Positions 59,845 through 64,000 of a stretch of 64,000 bases of DNA are shown here, one piece after another (within the stretch, counting starts at the first letter, position 1; the number at the start of each line of letters is the position of its first letter). Position numbers and translations under genes: made by a program. The notes under the pieces were generated by a model that was given only the letters and a program-made list of their open reading frames with translations, had not been told where the DNA came from and searched no databases. Origin of the DNA: Casimicrobium huifangae (GTDB taxonomy: Bacteria; Pseudomonadota; Gammaproteobacteria; Burkholderiales; Casimicrobiaceae); the NCBI RefSeq assembly GCF_009746125.1, contig NZ_CP041352.1, positions 2,836,436 through 2,900,435 on the forward strand, read 5' to 3'.

Positions 59845-61647
59845 ATGAGCACTTATCACGCCCCCGTCAAAGAGTATCGTCTTCTTCTCGAAACCATCGC
59901 GCCGCTGAGCGAGCTGTCGGCGCTGCCGCATTTCGCTGAAGCGACGCCGGACACGGTGTTCGCGATCATTGAAGAGTCGGCCAAGTTTGCCAACGAGGTA
60001 CTTGATCCACTGAACTGGTCAGGCGATCAGGAAGGTGCGAGGCACAATCCCGCCGACAACTCGGTATCGACGCCCAAAGGCTTCAAGACGGCCTATGACG
60101 CCTATTGCGCCATGGGCGGCGCAGCGCTGCCGATGCCGGAGGCGTTTGGTGGCCTTGGCATGCCGCGCTCGCTGATCACGCTGACTGACGAGATGGTGCA
60201 TTCGTCGAACATGAGCTTCGGCCTGCTGCCGATGCTGACCCAAGGCGCCATCGAGGCACTGCTGCTGGCCGGCTCGGATGAGCTCAAGCAGATCTTTGTT
60301 CCGAAGATGGTGAGCGGCGAATGGACCGGCACCATGAACCTGACCGAGCCGCAGGCAGGCTCTGATCTGGCGCTGGTCAAAACCCGTGCCGAACCGCAAC
60401 CCGATGGCACCTTCAGGATTTTCGGCACCAAGATCTTCATCACCTTCGGCGAGCACGATTTCACCGAGAACATCGTGCATCTGGTGCTGGCCCGCCTGCC
60501 CGATGCACCAGAGGGCGTGAAGGGTATCTCGCTGTTCGCAGTGCCGAAGTTCCTGGTTAACAAAGATGGTTCGCTGGGTGCCCGCAACGATGCACAGTGC
60601 GTGTCGATCGAACACAAGCTGGGCATTCACGGCTCACCCACCTGCGTGATGCAGTTCGGCGACGCCGGCGGTGCGGTTGGCTACGTGGTCGGCGAGGTCA
60701 ATCGCGGCCTTGAATACATGTTCGTCATGATGAATCTGGCACGCTTCGGCGTCGGCCTGCAAGGCGTGGGTATCGCCGAGCGCGCCTACCAGCGCGCCGT
60801 CGCCTTCGCCCGCGAGCGCGTGCAGTCGCGCGATGTCGGTGCGCCGAAGAATCCGTCGGTACCGATCATCCGTCACCCCGACGTACGCCGCATGCTGCTG
60901 CGCATGCGGGCGCAGACCGAGGCGGCACGCGCGCTGGCGATTGCCACCGGCTACGCATTCGATCTCGCTGAGGCCCATCCCGACGCCGAAGTGCGCAAGG
61001 CCAATCAGGCCTTCGTTGAACTCATGATTCCCGTGCACAAGGGCTGGGCCACCGAGATGGCGCAGGACGTCACCTATCAGGGCATTCAGGTCCACGGTGG
61101 CATGGGCTTCGTCGAGGAAACCGGCGCCGCCCAGCACTACCGCGACGCCCGCATCACCACGATCTACGAGGGCACCACTGCCATTCAGGCCAACGATCTC
61201 GTCGGCCGCAAGATGGCGCGTGAAGGCGGCGTCACTGCCAAGGCACTGATCACGACCATGCGTGCATTCTGCGCAGAGCTGGCGAAATCGTCCAACCCGC
61301 ATCTGAAAGCCTCGCACAAGCGCCTGGTCGAAGGCATTGATGCCGTTGAACGCGCGGTGGAATTCAATCTTGGCAACTTCAACCAGAACGTCCGCGCCTG
61401 CTTCGCGGGCTCGGTGCCGATGGTGAAGCTGTTCGGCATCGTCTGCGGCGGCTGGCAACTGGCGCGCGTCGCGCTGGCAGCCGAACAGCGCATCAACGCG
61501 GGCAGCGATGACCGCGCATTCCTTGAAGCGAAGATCGCAACGATGCGCTACTTCGCTGACACCATGATCCCGGAGGCGATTGCCGCAGCCGAGGTGATCG
61601 TCAACGGCTCGGAAGGCACGTTGGCGCTGGCGGAAGCCGCGTTCTGA
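59845..61647 (+). CDS. Acyl-CoA dehydrogenase, long DmdC-like form
   Basis: 600 residues, longer than the usual 380-400 because of a C-terminal extension (from about 470). FAD-dependent dehydrogenase core: MNLTEPQAGSDLALVKT, FITFGEHDFTENIVHLVLA, HGSPTCVMQFGDA, and catalytic Glu442 in TIYEGTTAIQ. Length and the early IIEESAKFANEVLDPLN segment match the DmdC/AcdA-type enzymes that act on 3-methylmercaptopropionyl-CoA or other branched or medium acyl-CoAs. Electrons pass to the ETF upstream. Exact substrate unknown. Confidence 0.9.
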   Translation: MSTYHAPVKEYRLLLETIAPLSELSALPHFAEATPDTVFAIIEESAKFANEVLDPLNWSGDQEGARHNPADNSVSTPKGFKTAYDAYCAMGGAALPMPEAFGGLGMPRSLITLTDEMVHSSNMSFGLLPMLTQGAIEALLLAGSDELKQIFVPKMVSGEWTGTMNLTEPQAGSDLALVKTRAEPQPDGTFRIFGTKIFITFGEHDFTENIVHLVLARLPDAPEGVKGISLFAVPKFLVNKDGSLGARNDAQCVSIEHKLGIHGSPTCVMQFGDAGGAVGYVVGEVNRGLEYMFVMMNLARFGVGLQGVGIAERAYQRAVAFARERVQSRDVGAPKNPSVPIIRHPDVRRMLLRMRAQTEAARALAIATGYAFDLAEAHPDAEVRKANQAFVELMIPVHKGWATEMAQDVTYQGIQVHGGMGFVEETGAAQHYRDARITTIYEGTTAIQANDLVGRKMAREGGVTAKALITTMRAFCAELAKSSNPHLKASHKRLVEGIDAVERAVEFNLGNFNQNVRACFAGSVPMVKLFGIVCGGWQLARVALAAEQRINAGSDDRAFLEAKIATMRYFADTMIPEAIAAAEVIVNGSEGTLALAEAAF

Positions 61648-61680
61648 CCGTCATTGCCGTCGTCAAAAGGAACACTCGTC

Positions 61681-62355
61681 ATGATCCAGCTGCACTATGC
61701 ACCGTCGAACGCGTCGATCACGCCGCACATCCTGCTCGAAGAGATGGGCCTGCCGTTCGAGCTGAAGCAGGTGGATCGAGCCAACAACGCGCACAAGTCC
61801 GCAGAGTACCTCAAGCTCAATCCAAATGGCCTGATTCCGGTACTGATCGATGACGATCTGGTGCTTTACGAAACAGCAGCGATCTGCCTCTACCTCACCG
61901 ACAAATATCCGCAGTTTGGCTTGGCTCCGGCCGTCGGTACCGTTGAGCGAGCCCATTTTTACAAGTGGCTGATGTGGATGACCAACACGCTGCAACCAGC
62001 GGTGATCATGTACTTCTACACCGACCGCTACACCGCGGCGACTGACCCGTCTGCGGTTGCCGCCATCAAGGCCAGGACGCAGGAGCGCATGGGCGCGATG
62101 CTCAAGCAACTCGATGACCAACTGGCGCAGAGTGATGGACCGTGGATGATGGGTGAAAAATTCAGCGTACTGGACATCTACGCATTCATGCTGGGTCGCT
62201 GGACTCGAGTTTTTGAAGGCGCGCCGCCAGCCACGCAGAAAGCGAGCAACGTCGCCTTCTGGCCGCATCTCGGCCCCTTCATGCACCGCATGCTGGCCCG
62301 CCCGGCAGTACAGCGTGTGGTGGCAAAAGAAGGCCTGAAGGAGCCGGTCATCTGA
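61681..62355 (+). CDS. Glutathione S-transferase
   Basis: 224 residues. Thioredoxin-like N domain (LHYAPSNASITPHILLEEMGLPFELKQ; the early Ser/Tyr region activates glutathione; PVLIDDDLVLYETAAICLYL binds it) and a helical C domain. AAGGA (61667-61672) precedes ATG 61681. Role probably in detoxification; class beta-like. Located 33 bases after the acyl-CoA dehydrogenase and possibly co-transcribed. Confidence 0.86.
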   Translation: MIQLHYAPSNASITPHILLEEMGLPFELKQVDRANNAHKSAEYLKLNPNGLIPVLIDDDLVLYETAAICLYLTDKYPQFGLAPAVGTVERAHFYKWLMWMTNTLQPAVIMYFYTDRYTAATDPSAVAAIKARTQERMGAMLKQLDDQLAQSDGPWMMGEKFSVLDIYAFMLGRWTRVFEGAPPATQKASNVAFWPHLGPFMHRMLARPAVQRVVAKEGLKEPVI

Positions 62356-62436
62356 CCACTTTGCGCCTGGCAAGGGCGGCAACCGGATTGACACAGGTCA
62401 GCGGCGACGTCTCAGTGAATCCGTAGACTTCGTGCC

Positions 62437-63333
62437 GTGAACGAGCCTCCCACTCCCCACCACTTGCCATCGTCCCCGCAAACGCTCGCCCGGCGGCGTG
62501 ATCGCATGGCGGCAATCGTCGTGCACTCGGTCAGCCCAACCCGGCCCTTTCACTGGATGGCACGTGCGGGTCGCGATTTCATCGCTTGTCGTTGGGTCAG
62601 CGTGGCTCATGGCATCGCAGTAGCTATCTTCGGCGCCGCGCTGTTCGCGCTGGCACGCGACCGCTTCTGGTTGCTCGCTGGCGCGTTCTCCGGCTTCCTC
62701 GTCGTCGCGCCGGTATTGGCAACCGGCCTTTACGCGCTCAGCCGTGCACTGGAGCGCGGCGAGCCGGCCGACATGGCGCTACTGCTGCGCACCTGGACAC
62801 ACTGGGGCGTCAACCGCCGCTCGGACCCGGCCAGCTACTGGTGCCTCGTGCGCTTCGGCCTGCTTCTAGCGCTCGCGGGCACCGGCTGGGTCCTCACCTC
62901 GGCGGCGTTCATCACACTCTTCTCACCCGTACCCATCGCAACGCCCGAAGACTTCGTGCGCCACATCGTGCTGTCACCGGATCACTTTGTGTTCGAGGCC
63001 TGGCTCACCATGGGTGGTGTCCTTGCCGCGCCGGTGTTTGCCTCCAGCGTGATCTCAATGCCGCTCCTGCTCGACCGCCACGTCAACGCACTCGATGCGG
63101 TGCTGGTCAGTTGGCGAGTCGTCCTCACCAATCCGGTCACAATGGCGCTGTGGGCCGCGATGCTGATGATCTTTACGTTCTGCGGCTTCGTCACTGCCCT
63201 GCTCGGCATGATTGTCATCGTGCCAATGCTTGGCCATGCAAGCTGGCACGCTTACCGCGATCTCGTTGATGCAACGGCGATCCCGGAACGCATCGCACCT
63301 GCTGCGCCTGACGCCACCAGGGTGTCAGCATGA
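62437..63333 (+). CDS. DUF2189 membrane protein
   Basis: 298 residues starting at a GTG (62437). About six transmembrane helices, with the family block FLVVAPVLATGLYALSRALERGEPADM and SSVISMPLLLDRHVNALDAVLVSWRVV. DUF2189 proteins of proteobacteria are of unknown function; some lie by cytochrome oxidase genes. It overlaps the following DUF2788 gene by four bases (ATGA). Confidence 0.85.
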   Translation: MNEPPTPHHLPSSPQTLARRRDRMAAIVVHSVSPTRPFHWMARAGRDFIACRWVSVAHGIAVAIFGAALFALARDRFWLLAGAFSGFLVVAPVLATGLYALSRALERGEPADMALLLRTWTHWGVNRRSDPASYWCLVRFGLLLALAGTGWVLTSAAFITLFSPVPIATPEDFVRHIVLSPDHFVFEAWLTMGGVLAAPVFASSVISMPLLLDRHVNALDAVLVSWRVVLTNPVTMALWAAMLMIFTFCGFVTALLGMIVIVPMLGHASWHAYRDLVDATAIPERIAPAAPDATRVSA

Positions 63334-63542
63334 TCTTCGGCTTCACCGAGGCACAGATCTCGTGGTTCGGCCTCACCTTCGGCGTTGGCGCCTTCATGCT
63401 CTACATGGTGTTCATCATCGCCCAGCTCGCCTGGGAGAGCAAGGCAGGCAAGCTTGGTACCTTCGTTCTCTTTCTTGCCCTCGGCTTCGGCATGACCGGC
63501 TTCATCGCCAAGCAGGTCATCACCTGGATACTGGCCAAATAG
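63330..63542 (+). CDS. DUF2788 small membrane protein
   Basis: 70 residues, two transmembrane helices (FGLTFGVGAFMLYMVFIIAQLAW; FVLFLALGFGMTGFIAKQV). The MIFGFTEAQISWFGLTFGVG start is typical of DUF2788, widely conserved in betaproteobacteria and of unknown function. Coupled to DUF2189 by an ATGA overlap; they may form a pair. Confidence 0.87.
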   Translation: MIFGFTEAQISWFGLTFGVGAFMLYMVFIIAQLAWESKAGKLGTFVLFLALGFGMTGFIAKQVITWILAK

Positions 63543-63578
63543 CGGCGAAGCTGCGCGGTATTTGAAAACCTGCAGGCT

Positions 63579-64000
63579 TCACGGCGTCAGCGTCGCGAGC
63601 CAGGACTCGATGGCTGCCGGCGTGGTCCGGCCCGCATTGGTGCCGAGCGCGTCGGCGATCAGCGCATTGCCGCGGAAGCCGAGCAGATAGCGCAGGATCA
63701 TCAGGCCGTCAGTCGCTGCATCGGCGACACCACTGTCGTCCACATCAAGCGCCCAGCGCATCTTGTCGAGATGGAGCAACATGGCGCTGTCGTCGCGCGC
63801 CGGGTTGTGGCCTGTCGCTCCCGCTGTCATCGCAGGGCCGGAAAGCCCGAGCAGGTAACGCAGCGCAAGCACGCCATCGGTCAGCGCAGTGTATTTGCCG
63901 CCCAGCGCGTTGCCGTCGATATCAAGCGTAGGTGTCGGTGATCCGCACACGTCACCGGCAGCCTGATACAAGCTCGCCACCTCGTTCGCCGTCAGCGCCC
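63579..64000 (-). CDS. C-terminal part of a dockerin/EF-hand-like surface protein (partial)
   Basis: At least 140 residues; the frame is open to the window edge, so the gene continues beyond 64000. Two similar repeats are seen, LDIDGNALGGKYTALTDGVLALRYLLG and ALDVDDSGVADAATDGLMILRYLLGF, with calcium-binding-like Asp-x-Asp loops followed by a LRYLLG helix, as in dockerin type I-like tails of secreted proteins. An apparent start codon (GTG, minus strand) at 63980 is not the true start. Probably extracellular; the N-terminal function is not in view. Confidence 0.65.
   Translation of the reverse strand, partial: ALTANEVASLYQAAGDVCGSPTPTLDIDGNALGGKYTALTDGVLALRYLLGLSGPAMTAGATGHNPARDDSAMLLHLDKMRWALDVDDSGVADAATDGLMILRYLLGFRGNALIADALGTNAGRTTPAAIESWLATLTP

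Overview
The window (about 62-63% G+C by eye, dense gene packing, many ATGA start/stop overlaps) looks like the chromosome of a betaproteobacterium of Burkholderiales type. The pointers are Bug-family periplasmic receptors without partners, a complete aerobic benzoyl-CoA (box) cluster with BoxR, small DUF2788 and DUF2189 membrane proteins, a Pro-Arg-His tRNA cluster, and REP-like palindromes beginning GTAGCC. There is no rRNA, CRISPR array, phage or insertion sequence. Naming a genus would be a guess.

Layout. 0-3.3 kb: assimilatory sulfate activation and reduction (cysH, cysD, cysN; APS route, no APS kinase). 3.4-9.5 kb (minus strand): a Bug receptor, a MaoC-like hydratase and an NAD-dependent formate dehydrogenase whose NuoE- and NuoF-like parts are one polypeptide. 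9.7-19.8 kb: the box cluster; boxR, boxC, boxB, boxA on minus, and divergently boxD, benzoate-CoA ligase and an alpha/beta hydrolase on plus. Three TGCA-N6-TGCG sites sit on or next to the box promoters and look like BoxR operators. 19.9-26.5 kb: TRIC channel, oligopeptide-type binding protein, EamA exporter, tRNA-Pro/Arg/His with a clear terminator, a TonB-C-like secreted protein, a UMF1-type MFS protein, a VOC protein. 26.7-28.7 kb: a DUF6795-like lipoprotein beside a class 3 lipase. 28.7-37.6 kb: ketone-body/acyl-CoA genes (scoB, scoA, acetoacetyl-CoA synthetase, a thioesterase, ETF-ubiquinone oxidoreductase), two GNAT proteins, an unknown small protein and a Sel1-repeat protein. 37.8-43.5 kb: sulfate uptake (binding protein, hydrolase, cysT, cysW, cysA, cysB-like regulator). 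43.5-46.5 kb: a second Bug receptor, a class V aminotransferase and a divergent GntR/FadR regulator with a paired operator. 46.6-57.9 kb: a YdiJ-like flavin/iron-sulfur dehydrogenase, NHL lipoprotein, glyoxalase I, M3 peptidase, PduO-type adenosyltransferase, ECHDC3-like protein, GtrA and a large membrane protein. 58-64 kb: etfB, etfA, acyl-CoA dehydrogenase, GST, DUF2189, DUF2788 and the end of a dockerin-like surface protein.

How it fits together. Benzoate is activated to benzoyl-CoA (bclA), epoxidised (boxA, boxB), ring-cleaved (boxC) to a semialdehyde plus formate, and oxidised (boxD). The formate dehydrogenase directly downstream of boxA can recover that formate as NADH. Downstream acyl-CoA handling can use the ETF, ETF-QO, acyl-CoA dehydrogenase and CoA-transferase genes. 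The two sulfur blocks import and reduce sulfate.

The least expected signal is non-coding: six diverged copies of one imperfect palindrome of about 120 bp (near 3.3, 11.1, 23.6, 30.5, 36.8 and 51.0 kb), each between genes, with a shared core TCGACTT and nested inverted arms. I do not recognise it as a named family; its architecture resembles ERIC-type elements. A second group of REP-like palindromes (9.6, 19.8, 46.5, 51.5 kb) and a third palindrome type inserted in frame inside the acetoacetyl-CoA synthetase gene (31.9 kb) add to a repeat-rich picture.
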